Positions 1 through 11,169 of a stretch of DNA of 64,000 bases are shown here, piece by piece. A program made the position numbers and the translations under genes. The stretch comes from Aquarana catesbeiana. Taxonomy: Eukaryota; Chordata; Amphibia; Anura; Ranidae. The stretch's first letter is position 1, and the number at the start of each line of letters is the position of its first letter. The DNA is taken from the NCBI RefSeq assembly GCF_042186555.1, contig NC_133330.1:164984567-165048566 (forward strand). Direction: 5' to 3'. The notes under the pieces are model-generated. The model was given only the letters and a program-made list of their open reading frames with translations, did no database searches and was not told the origin of the DNA.

Positions 1-329
1 CAGCAGATCTACAGCAAAAGGTAAAAAATATATGCAACCAGTAAGACACAGAACAGCCCGCAGTTTTCCGCATCGTCAGATTTGGCCACCAGAGTCTCTG
101 AGAGCCTGCCCAGATTTTATCTAGGTCTGCCCTGATGAGGATGCATTCCTTACCTAGGTGGTCATTATTGACCAATAAGGAGGTTTTTATTTGCTCTATA
201 GCAGTGAGAACGGACACTGTGTCACTTGCATATGGTGCTATTTGAGGAGGCTAAGGTGGAGCTGGGTCCATTGCCTTCTCCATGTCTGCCAGCAGCGCTC
301 TCAGCTGATCCAAGATGGTGCCAATGTAA
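1..329 (-). pseudogene. Possible L1/Tx1-like LINE ORF1 remnant
   Basis: On the minus strand one frame reads through about 240 bases with a single stop (near 244). It contains DQLRALLADMEKAMD, then AIEQIKTSL, then ILIRADLDK. The pattern of short heptad-like helices ending in an IRADLDK-type segment resembles the coiled-coil part of ORF1 proteins of L1/Tx1-type LINEs, which bind LINE RNA. No catalytic domain is visible and the fragment is cut at 330 by a Harbinger MITE. The family call is inference from a short match, and it could be another coiled-coil relic. Confidence 0.35.
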
Positions 330-752
330 TGCCCCGTACACACGGTCGGATTTTCCAACAGAAAATGTGTGATAGGACCTTGTTGTCGGAAATTCCGACC
401 GTGTGTAGGCTCCATCACACATTTTCCATCGGATTTTCCGACACACAAAGTTTGAGAGCTTGCTATAAAATTTTCCGACAACAAAATCCGTTTCCGATCG
501 TGTGTACACAAATCCGACGCACAAAGTGCCACGCATGCTCAGAATAAATAAAGAGATGAAAGCTATTGGCTACTGCCCCGTTTATAGTCCCGACGTACGT
601 GTTTTACGTCACCGCGTTCAGAATGATCAGATTTTCCGACAACTTTGTGTGACCGTGTGTATGCAAGACAAGTTTGAGCCAACATCCGTCGGATTTTCCT
701 AGGATTTTGTTGTCAGAATTTCCGATCAATGTCCGACCGTGTGTACGGGGCA
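330..752. mobile_element. Harbinger-type MITE (copy A1)
   Basis: The element starts TGCCCCGTACACACGGTCGG and ends with the inverted complement (CCGACCGTGTGTACGGGGCA). It is flanked by TAA on both sides (327-329 and 753-755), matching the 3-bp TWA target duplication of PIF/Harbinger. It is 423 bp and has no coding capacity. The middle holds an ATTGG (CCAAT) box, TTTATA (a TATA box on the other strand) and TTACGTCA, so it probably derives from the promoter-bearing ends of an autonomous element. A sibling copy lies at 37,740-38,172. Confidence 0.85.
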
Positions 753-844
753 TAAGGGTTAATTTTATTCAGGATCCACTCGCTCTCTCATCCAACCTGG
801 GGACTTACACAGGTACTCGAGAACAGATCTGAAACACACACTTA

Positions 845-1704
845 AGTATTCCAAATCTATTCAAAGCTTTATTTCCGGTATACAAACTTATACAGTATGT
901 GAAAGCAAGTGGGCAGGTATAATATGGCCCTTTAACAGGGCTGGACTGGGACAAAAATTTGGCCCTGGACTTCACCCAGACTGGCCCACTTTGACAGGTC
1001 TCTCCCATGCCGGCTTGCCACCCAAGCCCCCCCCTCCCCACTAGCTATTAGCCGTTCTACATTATTTCTCTTATAGGCAGTACCAGTGGGGAAGCTAGAC
1101 ATTATTTCACCTGGGGCAAAGAATCAGTTTGGTGCCCACCCCCCCAATGGAACAAGATTAGGCAGGAAAGTGAGGCCGCCCTCCTTCCAGATCGTATGAT
1201 GAGCTTCTAAGTGTTGACTCCTGAGCATCATGTCTATATTCAGGCGCGCTGCATAACTAGCCAGGGAGAGGAGGTGAGCACTGCGGGGGGGACAGAGGAC
1301 TGGAGGGAGGCAGCGGTCCACTGTCACTGAAATCGGCCCACTGAGCCATCGGCCCACCGGGAAACTCCCTGTAGTCCCAATGGCCAGTACATGCCTGCCC
1401 TTTAACAAATAAAAATTATACACGTTCACAAAAGGCGTATACATTTTAGCATATTCATAAGTCATAAGAAATATCCTAAACACTAGTTGTTGTTCTAACT
1501 CTCCTGTGGAGAAATGATGCCATTATCTAAGCTAGTTGCATACCCACACTACTACTATGTCCAGCTTTATTATCTTAGTTACATTGTTCAAGGACACAAG
1601 CACAAGCAGAACAAAGAAAGGCTGGGAAACAGACAAAGAGATGAACAGAGAAACTCTACCATGGAATAAAGAAAAAGCAAAGAAGCATAAAGGGCGACTC
1701 TATC
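845..1704. repeat. Duplicated segment, copy 1
   Basis: From AGTATTCCAAATCTATTC to AGCATAAAGGGCGACTCTAT this segment matches 34,126-36,182 in the same orientation. The two copies carry different insertions. This copy has a hAT MITE at 936-1397, while the other has three other palindromic elements. The underlying sequence has no recognisable coding region and could be part of an unidentified retroelement or a small segmental duplication. Confidence 0.75.
936..1397. mobile_element. hAT-type MITE
   Basis: The left end reads CAGGGCTGGACTGGG and the right end CCAGTACATGCCTG, which is an imperfect inverted repeat. A perfect 8-bp duplication CCCTTTAA flanks it (928-935 and 1398-1405), the hAT signature. 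The paralogous segment near 34,200 has the uninterrupted site (GGCCCATTAAAAAATAAA), which confirms the insertion. It is 462 bp and non-coding. Confidence 0.85.
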
Positions 1705-2234
1705 ATCCCCTCCTGTTGTTCCAAATGAACAATTTATGACCAAAATGAGGCATGATAAAGTCTCATTATTCATAATCATAATCTTCTGCTGATAGAATAG
1801 TTTTTTTACATATGCATAGACATACCTTTATGGCCATATACAGAAAGAGAAAAAAAATAAGCACATTAGAATTAAAATTCCAACTTGTTTAAAACATAAA
1901 TAAACCTGGGTTATTATGGGAAAGGAGATTGATTCACTTCCCTGAAGTCCTAATATGTTTTGTATACTTACTGTGGGGGTGCCATTCTAAAAAGGGAGTG
2001 GTATACACCAGAGCGGCCATTAAAGGAATCCTTATTTTACCTGGGCGTAGTTTACTGCAAATCCAACATTTATCATATCCTGACTTTTGGTGCACACCCA
2101 TATTTAAACCGTAGCAACAACATTTTATCAGTAAGAGATGATGTGTTCATTAATCTGTCGTGCTTATTTTTCTGCATGATAATTATGAATAAGTCATTTC
2201 TAAACAATAATATATTTAAGATACAGGATCAATC
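1705..2234. other. No gene recognised
   Basis: AT-rich sequence between the duplicated segment and the Gypsy element. I see no conserved protein, no clear inverted repeats and no RNA gene. Confidence 0.5.
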
Positions 2235-2645
2235 TGTCAGGGCTGGGCTCAGCTCTTCCTTCTCTGAGCTGGCCGCTCAGCTGTCGGCTAATTGCCAGCT
2301 CCCATCTCTCTCCACAGTTACTCAGCTGTTGTTGATATCCTGCTCGTCAGTCCTGCCTATTTAAGCTGTCCAGTCCAGAGGAACTCTGCCTTCACTTTGG
2401 TCAACATCACAAGAAACATCTCCTGCGTTCCTGTTTAAAGACTGGCTTTGCTGACATCCCTTCTGGCTCCAGATTCTGCTTGCTGTTCCACTACTTTGAT
2501 CCCTAACTTCTGGCTTGGCTGACTTTCCATTCCAGTTATTGAACTTTGGCTATGTTTTGACTACATTTGTTCTTTTAACTTTTATTATTAAACAAGTGTG
2601 ATTTAACTGTACTTCTGTCTCGGCCTGATTTCATGGTTTCTGACA
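2235..2645 (+). repeat. 5' LTR of the Ty3/Gypsy element
   Basis: It begins TGTCAG and ends CTGACA, a perfect 6-bp terminal inversion with the TG...CA ends of LTRs. It contains a TATA-like TATTTAAG at 2358-2365 and an ATTAAA-type polyadenylation signal near its end (TTATTATTAAACAAG). It is collinear with 6867-7276 with scattered substitutions. No obvious tRNA primer-binding site follows it. Confidence 0.9.
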
Positions 2646-2658
2646 GTAGGCAAAGGCC

Positions 2659-3958
2659 ATGAATTCAGAAGATGCAGTCAATCCACTTGTTGGTAATATT
2701 TTTTCCAGATTGGATGAACTGGTTCACAGCATGGCGTAAACGCTCCTGAGTCACGTGGCTCACCTGGAATCTCCCACTGTGGCCGCCCCCATACAACCTG
2801 TGTTGCAGGCCAACCCTGCTGCTGCTCCTGTCTCTGTGCAGGCACCCGCCTCGAGTATTACCTCTATAAGAGGTATGTCTGGTTCCGCTCCGCTTCCCCA
2901 GAAATTTGGGGGCGATCCAGTCCAATGCAGAGGGTTTCTCAACCAGGCTGAGATATACTTTCAGATGCTGCTCCAGGCGTTTCCCTCGGACAGAAGCAAT
3001 GTAGGTTTTGTGATATCTTTGCTTCCAGAGAGAGCCTTGGCCTTGGGCAAACCCTCTATGGGAGACACAAAAACCTGTTGTCTTGAGTTACCCTGAGTTT
3101 GTGGCTTCGTTTAAAAGGGTATTTGATGTTCCTGCATGCTCCGCTTCTGCTGCCAAGTGCCGCATGTCCATCGAACAGAGTACGAGAACTGTTGCTGACT
3201 ACGCCATTGAATTCCGTATTCTGGCAGCAGAGGTTGTGTGTAACAATGAGGCCCTCGTGACTGCTTTTTCTCATGGTCTCTCGGATTCCATCAAGGATGA
3301 GATAGCAGTCCGAGATATACCCACTGAGCTGGAAAAGTTGATCATGTTTGCCATCCTCATTGACTCCAGACTCAGAGAAAGACTCTCTTTTAAGGAGCGC
3401 TTGCGAAAGCCTCCTGTACATTTGTCTCCGAGCTTTGCAGTCCCACCCGTGCCTCCCTCACCTCCCATGCCTCCTGCTACCAAGTCAGGCAGTGAACCCA
3501 TGCACTTGGGTTTCAGGCGTCTCTCTGCAGATGAGAGAACCTTTAGGAGGAGGGAAAGATTGTGCCTTTATTGTGGCCAGGCAGGTCACTTTTTGAAGTC
3601 TCGTCCTACCTGTCCAGGGAACTCCCTAACCTTGAGGTCCTGTCACGGACAGACCTTAGATGGCGTTGTTTCATCTCCAGTTATCCAGAAGGATAAGCCC
3701 CTGGTTTCGGTCACCCTTTCTTGGGCTGAGTCGTTCGTCGAGATACAGGCTGTAATTGACTCTGGGGCTGCAGGCCTGTTCATTGATGCTGCCTTTGTAT
3801 CAAAGCACTCGATTCCGCTGCCTGACACTCCACTTGCCATTGAGGCTCTTGACAGGAAACCTCTAGAGCCTGCCCATGTGACTCATGAGACGGTTCTGTT
3901 GTCCATGGCCGTAGGGGCTCTTCACCATGAGATAATCCAAAGTTATTTCCTCATCTAA
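2659..3958 (+). pseudogene. gag: gag-protease of the Ty3/Gypsy element (broken)
   Basis: Gag forms the retrotransposon particle and the protease matures it. An ATG at 2659 opens a frame that hits TAA at 2737, continues in the same frame to about 3,096, then shifts to another frame that runs to TAA at 3956-3958. A retroviral-type zinc knuckle lies near 3,570-3,620 (CLYCGQAGHFLKSR). Its last cysteine position is arginine, so the CX2CX4HX4C metal site is incomplete, although a Cys follows three residues later. The aspartic protease active-site motif DSGAAG follows at about 3,760-3,777. A long Pro/Ser-rich linker separates capsid and knuckle. Confidence 0.85.
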
Positions 3959-3965
3959 GTTTCCG

Positions 3966-5425
3966 TTGGTTTTTGGTTATCCTTGGTTACAGAGGCACAA
4001 CCCCTCTTTTGATTGGCTCCGTGCTGAGGTTCTCTCCTGGTCACCACAATGCAGTGAGACATGCTTCCAGAAGGTAGCCAAGGTACTGTGCACCTCTTCA
4101 TTCTCCTCCCTGCCGGAGGAGTACCATGGTTTTAGTGATGTCTTTGACAAAGGTAGTTTGCCTCCACACTGGCCGTATGATTGCGCAATTGACCTTCAAC
4201 CTGGTGCCAAACCCCCTTGTGGCTGGGTTTACTTGGAAGATAAGGCCATGGAGGAGTATGTTGCAGACACACTTTCTCGAGGTTTCATCCGCAAATCCTC
4301 GTCTCCTGCTGGTGCTGGTTTCTTCTTTGTGAAGAAGAAGAGTGGTGAACTGAGACCTTGTATTGATTATAGGGGTCCCAATCGCTTCACGGTAAAGAAT
4401 GCCTATCCAATTCCGTTGATTACAAAGTTATTTGACCGCCTCAAGAGGTTTTCACAAAGCTTGATCTGAGAGGGGCATGCAATCTTGTGAGGATTAAGGA
4501 GGGCGACGAGTGGAAAACTGCGTTTAATACCAGAGCAGGTCATTATGAGTACCTCATAATTCCTTTTGGCCTTTGTAACGCCCCGGCAGTTTTCCAGGAA
4601 TTTATTAACAATGTCCTCCGAAATTTGTTGCAGGTATGTGTGGTGGTTTATCTCGATGATATCCTCATATTTTCCAAGTCCCTGGAGAGCCACCACACAG
4701 ATGTCTGTCGTGTGCTTCAGAAACTAAGAGAGAACAATCTCTATTGTAAACTGGAGAAGTGCGAGTTCCATCGTGAACAGGTTAAATTCCTGGGCTATGT
4801 CATTTCTACTGCTGTTTTTTCGATGGACCCAGAGAAACTTTTGGCAGTCCTACAGTGACCCTGACCTGTGAGTTTACGTCCTCTGCAGCGTTTCCTGGGC
4901 TTTGCCAACTATTATTGGAAGTTTCTTCGTAACTTCTCGTCTCTGGTCAAGCCCCTGACTGATATGACCAGAAAGGACGGTAACCCACAGAGTTGGCCTC
5001 CAGAGTCCATTATGGCCTTTGAGAGTCTCAAGGCTGCCTTTGTTTCTGCTCCTGTGTTGGCACATCCTGATCCTACGTTACCATTTATCCTTGAGGTTGA
5101 TGCTTCTGAGACTGGTGTTGGCGCCCTTCTGTCTCAACGTCCTACCTCTGAGAGCACTATTCATCCTTGCGGCTACTTTTCCAAGAAATTGTCACCTGCA
5201 GAGTGCAATTACGAGATTGGTGACAGAGAGCTGTTGGCAATCATTTTGAAAGAATGGAGACATCTCCTCGAAGGTACCACTGTGCCAGTTCTCATTCTAG
5301 TGACCATAAGAATCTCACATTCTTGTCTGAGGCTAAACGCCTCTCTCCCAGAAGAGCACGATGGGCTCTTTTCTTGTCAAGGTTCAATTACATTGTCTCA
5401 TTCTTATCTGGTACTAAGAATGTAA
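3966..5425 (+). pseudogene. pol: Reverse transcriptase-RNase H of the Ty3/Gypsy element (broken)
   Basis: This part copies the element RNA into DNA. The first segment (to 4469) carries LRPCIDYRGPNR. After a frameshift, FGLCNAPAVFQ and the catalytic YLDDIL motif lie in 4487-4858. A TGA at 4856-4858 precedes the connection domain (FLGFANYYWKFL) and RNase H (LEVDASETGVGALLSQ, about 5,090-5,135). Motif order and spacing match Ty3/Gypsy pol. At least one frameshift and one nonsense codon within the RT domain make it non-functional. Confidence 0.9.
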
Positions 5426-6855
5426 GGGCTCACGCCTTGTCACCACAATTTTCCTCAACTTCCAAGTTGGTGTCGGTTCTGGTTCCTGTGATTTCTCCTG
5501 ATCATATTCTGGCTATGGTTCGCAGCAGTCTCACTTCTCCTTTGGGTGACAAAATTCTTGCTGCTCAGGTCCATGCTCCTCCTGAGAAACCTTGTGACCG
5601 CTGCTTTGTCCCAGAGAGTCTCTGTACCAGACTCACCATTCTCTCAAGGCAGCTGGTCACCCTGGGAAGAATCAACTTGTTTGGGCCATTTTCCAACAAT
5701 TTTGGTGACCTAGTCTATGTGCTGATGTAACTGCCTTTGTAGCTGCCTGTTCCATGTGTGCTCAGAGTAAGACTCCATGACACCTTCCAGTAGGCCTCCT
5801 ACAACCCATACCCAATGGAGAGAAGCCCTGGACCCACCTGTCTATGGATTTCATTGTGGAGTTACCGGCTCTCAAAGATGTGTCATTGTATTCCACTTTA
5901 GAAGTGGGAAACTTCTTAGGAACTGGCTTCCATTTTTGCTCGGGAGATCTTTCACTTACATAGGCTACCCAAGGTGATTGTCTCGGACAGGGGTAGTCAG
6001 TTTGTGTCCCGGTTCTGGCAAGCCTTTTGTGTACAGTTGGGAATTCAGCTTGCTTTTTCCTCTGCGTATCACCCGCAGTCTAATGGGGCCGCAGAACAAG
6101 CCAAGCAGTCCTTGATGCAATTCCTACATTGCTATATTTCTGACCATCATAACAGCTGGTCAGACCTATTACCGTGGGCAGAGTTTGCTCACAACAGTGC
6201 CTTGAATTCTGCTTCCCGATTGTCCCCGTTTATGGCGAATTACCATTTCCAACCTTCCATGTTGCCTGACTCATTTGTTCTGCAGAGTATTCCTGCGTTA
6301 GAGGAGCATCTCCATGGTCTCCGTTCCACTTGGGCACAAGTCCAGAAGGCTTTGCGTCATGCTAATAGGTACAGACTCCATGCTGACCGCAGACGCCTGC
6401 CTGCGCCTTCCCACCAGGTTGGGGACAGGGTCTGGCTGTCATCTCGCAATCTCCGACTTCATGTTCTCTCACTGAAGTTTGCACCTCGGTTTATTGGGCC
6501 TTTCCGTATTCTTCGCAGGATTAACCCAGTGGCTTACGCATTAGAAGTTCCTTCTAATATGCGTATTTTGAATGTATTTCATGTCTCCTTATTAAAACCT
6601 TTGGTCTGCAACCGCTTTACCACCTCGGTGCCATGTCCTCACCCTGTACAGGTTGAGAACCATGAGGAGTATGAAGTACAGTCCATTGTTGACTCCCGTA
6701 GGCGCATACAGTACCTTGTGCATTGGAAAGGGTACGGTCTGGAGGAATGCTCTTGGGTCTCATCCTCGGATGTACATGCCCCTGTCCTCCTCCATGATTT
6801 CCATAGATGTTTATCCCTCAAGCCTGGTGGTCCTCTGTGGGGGAGGGGTCATTGA
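5426..6855 (+). pseudogene. pol: Integrase with chromodomain of the Ty3/Gypsy element (broken)
   Basis: The integrase inserts the cDNA and the chromodomain steers it to chromatin marks. The N-terminal zinc-binding part (5,430-5,900) is scattered over three frames. From 5974 a single open frame runs to 6855 and shows VSDRGSQF (second catalytic Asp), YHPQSNGAAEQ (catalytic Glu), a C-terminal DNA-binding part, and a chromodomain in the last third (EYEVQSIVDSRR, then YLVHWKGYGLEECSW). The aromatic YLVHWKGY block is typical of chromoviral integrases. The first catalytic Asp region is degraded. Confidence 0.88.
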
Positions 6856-6866
6856 GCAGGTGGTAC

Positions 6867-7276
6867 TGTCAGGTCTGGGCTCAGCCCTTCCTTCCCTGAG
6901 CTGCCGCTCAGCTGCCTGCTAATTGCCAGCTCCCATCTCTCTCCACAGTTACTCGGCTGTTGTTGATATCCTGCTCATCAATCCTGCCTACTTAAGCTGT
7001 CCAGTCCAGAGGAGCTCTGCCTTCGCCTTGGTCAACATCACAAGAAATATCTCCTGCGTTCCTGTTTAAAGACTGGCTTTGATGACATCCCTTCTGGCTC
7101 TGGATCCTGCTTGCTGTTCTACTACTTTGATCCCTGACTTCTGGCTTGGCTGACTATCCATTCCGGTTACTGAACTTTGGCTATGTTTTGACTACGTTTG
7201 TTCTTTTTACTTTTATTATTAAACAAGTGTGATTTAACTGAACTTCTGTCTCGGCCTGATTTCATGGTTTCTCACA
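6867..7276 (+). repeat. 3' LTR of the Ty3/Gypsy element
   Basis: Collinear with the 5' LTR over its whole length. It starts TGTCAGGTCTGGG and ends CTCACA (CTGACA in the 5' copy). The TATA-like site of the 5' LTR is altered (TACTTAAG). A purine-rich GGGGGAGGGG lies about 20 bp before it, as expected for a polypurine tract, but not directly against the LTR. Confidence 0.9.
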
Positions 7277-7469
7277 AAAATCAATATGAACACAGACTAA
7301 AAATAGGAGATTTATTCACCAGACATGTATTCATACAAAATAGTTATATGTATTGGTTGACAGAAATAAATGGTTGACAGAAATAAATGTTACAATGTTA
7401 CAAAATATTGAAAACCAATTGAAACACCCACTAATGGGAGTGTTGCACTTTTTAAATGACACAGAAATG

Positions 7470-7982
7470 ATAAAACTTCCTTGTAGAGTCAATAGAGTGG
7501 ATAAAAGCACCTGGACCTGATGGCATCCACCCACGGATCCTAAAAGAATTGAGCTCTGTCATTTCAAAGCCATTGTATCTAATTTATAGGGACTCATTAA
7601 TGACGGGAATAGTACCACTGGATTGGCGCAGGGCGAACATGGTGCCTATATTTAAAAAGGGATCAAAGTCTTTACCAAGTAACTATAGACCTGTTAGTTT
7701 AACTTCTATAGTCGGGAAGATACTGGAGCATTTAATAAAAGACCACAATAAAAGACCACATAGACGAGTTCTTGCTGGAAAAAAACATTTTAAGCAACAG
7801 ACAGCATGGATTCATGAAAGACAGAAGTTGTCAGACAAACCTGATTTCTTTTTATGAAGAGGTAAGTAAAACCTTGGACGGCTCATGTGTAAGGTAAAGT
7901 CTACAGGCTTGGAAATATCAGTTTGTAAATGGATAGAAAACTGCTTAAAAGACAGAATTCAGAGAGTAGTGGTTAATGATTC
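7470..7982 (+). pseudogene. CR1-type LINE reverse transcriptase, 5' fragment
   Basis: Translation shows KAPGPDGIHPRIL, then WRRANMVPIFKKGSK and NYRPVSLTSIVGKILE, which are classic CR1/Jockey-group RT motifs (finger region). A deletion near 7,880 removes the segment that should carry the first catalytic Asp and joins ...FYEEVSK...LDG directly to IENCLKDRIQRVVVND. The frame resumes at 17,042 after the Harbinger insertion, so the fragments are one LINE copy. Confidence 0.88.
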
Positions 7983-8155
7983 TTATGCCTCGTACACACG
8001 AGCGGACTTTACGGCAGACTTTGCTCGGCGGACTTTTCACCGGACTTTGTCGGCTCCTTGCGCCGGACTTAAAAAGGGACGGACTTGGACACACACGATC
8101 ACTGCAAAAGTCCGCTGGTTTGGAACGCGGTGACGTACAGCACGTACGACAGGAC

Positions 8156-8165
8156 TATAAAAAGG
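8156..8165 (+). promoter_or_regulatory. TATA box of the Harbinger transposase
   Basis: TATAAAAAGG lies 170 bp inside the left end and about 315 bp before the transposase ATG, just after a CRE-like GTGACGTAC. Position and sequence suit a core promoter for the transposase. This is inferred from sequence only. Confidence 0.5.
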
Positions 8166-8479
8166 AAGTTCAAGCCCCACTACGGCACCCTTTGGGCTCC
8201 TTCTGCTAATCTCGTGTTTATCTCGTGTTAGTAGAAGTTTGGTTAGAGACGAAGCGCGCTTTTCACACTTCAGCTTATTTCGATTGTTTTCTGCGGTTCA
8301 GTTTGTGCTTGTGAGGTTTGTATCTGCTTTTCAGTGCGTGTTGGTCAGTTCGTAACCTGCCTTGCAGGCCGTTCTGGTCCGCTCGTTCCTGATTTTCAGG
8401 TCGTTCTTCATAGGCCTTGCTGTTCTTCAGTGCGTTTGTTATAAGTTTGTTTGTTTGACCAGCCGACCATTTTGAAGCC

Positions 8480-10287
8480 ATGTTGCGTAGACGTACTCGT
8501 TCTCGAGTTCGTGCTGCATGGGGACTTGGTGTTGGGGTTAATACTTTGACCCGAGTCCAGTCCATGAACAGGGCGAGGAGGAGTTCATTGATGAAGAACT
8601 GGTTGCGCCAGCGTGACCAATTCTCGCATATGCCTTTGCTCCGTGAGCTCCGTGAGAATAATCCTGAGGATTTCAGGAATTACCTCCGGATGACGGACCC
8701 CGTTTTTGAGCGTCTGCTGGCTATGCTGACCCCCTATATCAGCAGGCAGGATACCTGCATGAGGCAAGCCATCAGTGCGGAGCAGAGGCTAGTTGCCACG
8801 TTACGTTACTTGGCGACTGGGAGAAGTCTTCAGGACTTGAAGTTCTCGACAGGCATCTCCCCCCAGGCTCTGGGGATCATAATCCCAGAGACCTGTTCTG
8901 CCATCATTCAGGTCCTGCAGAAGGACTATATGAAGGTAAGTTTTCTCCTTTAACATTACATGATATGTATTAAATGTTTGCAAATGTATAGTCTAAATGT
9001 CCTCCTTACCGAATTACCATGCTTTCAATAAGCTGTGAATGTTTCCTTTATCTTCATGCATGCCTGTTTTTGGACATTAATCATTTATTGCCCTACATGC
9101 ATATTTACCTTCAATAACCTCCCCACCATGCAATCCTGGGTCCATTTATATCTCTAGCCTATAGTCCCTTGAACAAATGTTTATTGTCTGCTCCATTGTC
9201 TTGTTTGACCCTCCCCCACCCCTCAAATGTTTAAAATTGTCAGGTGTGTTTTTGACCCTAATTAGGACCCCTCTCCCACCCCCTCAAATGTTTAAAACTG
9301 TCAGGTGTGTTTCTTAACATAATTAGAACCCCTCCCCCCACATTCAAATTGATCAATGGGCCATCAGAGGGGGTGATTAATCTTATAAGTGGGCCTTATG
9401 TTTTTTATAATTTAAATTACAAACACACATATTAATAATGTTTGACTGCTGTTGTTCACTAATGTTTTTGTGTAATCTGATATCCAAGTTATGTTTAAAA
9501 GTCCTTATCTTAATTTTTTTTTTTCACTCCACAGTTTCCTTCCAGTACACAGGAATGGCAGACTGTGGCCTCCCAGTTCGCTGACCGTTGGGACTTTCCC
9601 AACTGTGTCGGGGCGATTGACGGGAAGCATGTCCGCATTGTGCCACCACCGCATTCGGGGTCTTATTTCTACAACTATAAGGGGTTCCATAGTGTAGTTT
9701 TGATGGCGGTGGTCTCGGCACATTTGGACTTTCTGTTTGTGAATGTGGGGAAGAACAGCCAGATGTCTGACAGAGGAGTCTTTGCACAGACCGAGCTGTG
9801 CCAGCGTCTCCAGACTGGTGGCCTGGGATTGCCACCTGATGACTAGAATGTTGATGGACTCCCCTCAGGTTTTATCGATGATGAAGCGTTTGCTCTCAGT
9901 GAGCACTTGATGAGGCCGTTCCCCCAAAGGACACTCACCCCTGAGAGGAGGGTATTTAATTACCGGCTGGCCAGAGCAAGAAGAGTTGTGGAGAATGCCT
10001 TTGGGATTCTGGCCAGTTTGTTTGTTTCTTTCAGCAATAAATCTGGCGGACTATAAATTAATTACGTCATACTTGCTTGCTGCATCCTACATAACTTTTT
10101 ACGTAGACATTCTGCTACATATATTACCTCTGTTGGGCCTGAGGCTGGACTTGTACAAGATGAAACAATGACAGGCCTAGAAATTGGCCGTATTGGCTTG
10201 GCCCCCCGAACCGCACGTCAAGTGCGTGAGCGATATGTGAATTATTTTAATGGTCGGGGGGCTATTGCTATTCAACAAGAGCTTTAA
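8480..10287 (+). pseudogene. HARBI1-like DDE transposase (near-intact)
   Basis: This family cuts and reinserts Harbinger elements and usually needs a Myb-like partner for nuclear import and DNA binding. Exon 1 (8480-8935) gives a basic N-terminus and the helix-turn-helix-like part (AISAEQRLVATLRYLATG). It ends at a GTAAGT donor. The intron ends at TTTCACTCCACAG (9534) and exon 2 continues in frame. The DDE core shows VGAIDGKHVRI (first Asp), NVGKNSQMSDRGVF (second-Asp region) and RLARARRVVENAFGILA (catalytic Glu). An in-frame TAG at 9844-9846 and frame slips around 10,020-10,150 break it. The C-terminus GLEIGRIGLAPRTARQVRER ends with TAA at 10285-10287. Without those few lesions it would be a normal-length transposase. 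Confidence 0.88.
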
Positions 10288-10850
10288 TTTTTACAAAAAA
10301 TTAAAAAAAAAATGTTTTTTTAAATATCTTGTTTTTATTCTTGTTTGCATTTAGTTTGGTCTGTCTCCTAGTGCACTTGTAGTAGTGGCAAGTGCATTTA
10401 CCTTTAGTTAATAAGGCCCTTTGTCACTGTAACCACATACAAATTTCAAAAACATATTATTGAGAAATAATCAGCCACACACATTGTAGTAGTAAAAACA
10501 TTTTACTGTGTGCACATTGAAAGATGCATTTTTGAAACTTTGTTTTTTTTTGTTTTTTTTTAATTAATTTTTTTTTTTTTTAAATTTTTTTTTTTTTTTT
10601 TAAGTATTTTTTTTTTTTTTTTTGGAATAATGTTATTAAAGGCATATTTAAACAAAAATAGACCTTTAGATCTAATAATAGATAATAGATAATAATAGAT
10701 CTAAAAATTTACAATAGTGTTTAGAAAAACATACAAAAAAAATAAAAGAACTTACAAAGTTCAACATTTTAAGAACGGTGCTGGTGATGTCACCCTTGTA
10801 AATCGTTAATTTTTCAGATGCTCAATATTGAGCATTACAAAAGGGTCAAG
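10288..10850. other. Low-complexity spacer in the Harbinger element
   Basis: Holds poly-T runs (about 10,540-10,623) and a TAATAGA-type simple repeat (10,668-10,700). No reading frame or RNA was recognised. It contains the 3' side of the transposase gene and the far end of the convergent Myb-like gene. Confidence 0.6.
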
Positions 10851-10853
10851 TCA

Positions 10854-11003
10854 ACATGTGCTATCTCCCATCATGGGTGAGCAATGTACGTGTTTTGTGT
10901 GTGCAATCCCTTTGTTCCTCTCACCACTAAATAATTTTGAGGATGAAGGGGTTGCAAACAAAAAACAAGTACATTGATATCCCATGATGGAAGATAGCAC
11001 ATG
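10854..11003. repeat. Imperfect 150-bp hairpin
   Basis: The arm CATGTGCTATCTCCCATCA (from 10856) pairs with the complement of TGATGGAAGATAGCACATG near 10,985-11,003 with one mismatch, and weaker pairing continues inward. It may be a small palindromic MITE or a folded 3' region of the Myb-like gene. Confidence 0.6.
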
Positions 11004-11088
11004 ATGACACACCGTGTGCATCATAAAAATATTTTTCTTACAAAAAAACTTTACAAAAAAAATTACAAGAAGAAACAAACTTCACAAG

Positions 11089-11169
11089 GAAATGAAGAAC
11101 ATGATTGATGTTTTTAGGCAAAACGTTATTATATTCTGCCCAAAACATCAATCATGTTCTTCATTTCCT
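11089..11169. repeat. Inverted copy of the Myb gene 3' end
   Basis: GGAAATGAAGAACATGATTG (starting about 11,090) is the reverse complement of CAATCATGTTCTTCATTTCC (about 11,149-11,168). The second arm is the last coding part of the Myb-like gene (exon 3, minus strand), and the first arm lies just after its stop codon. The transcript would end in a strong stem of about 30 bp with a short loop. Confidence 0.85.

Larger units (their letters stand above)
2235..7276 (+). mobile_element. Ty3/Gypsy LTR retrotransposon, chromodomain type, inactive
   Basis: Two long direct repeats (2235-2645 and 6867-7276) bracket, in order, gag with a zinc knuckle, protease, reverse transcriptase, RNase H, integrase and a C-terminal chromodomain. 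That order (integrase last, chromodomain after it) is characteristic of Ty3/Gypsy chromoviruses. Stops and frameshifts break every gene, so it cannot mobilise itself. The flanks at 2230-2234 (CAATC) and 7277-7281 (AAAAT) do not form a convincing target duplication, so the ends have decayed or the two LTRs came from different insertions. Confidence 0.92.

Noticed and set aside
2230..7281. Target duplication of the Ty3/Gypsy element
   Set aside because: CAATC and AAAAT do not match. ATCAAT occurs near both ends but not at the right place.
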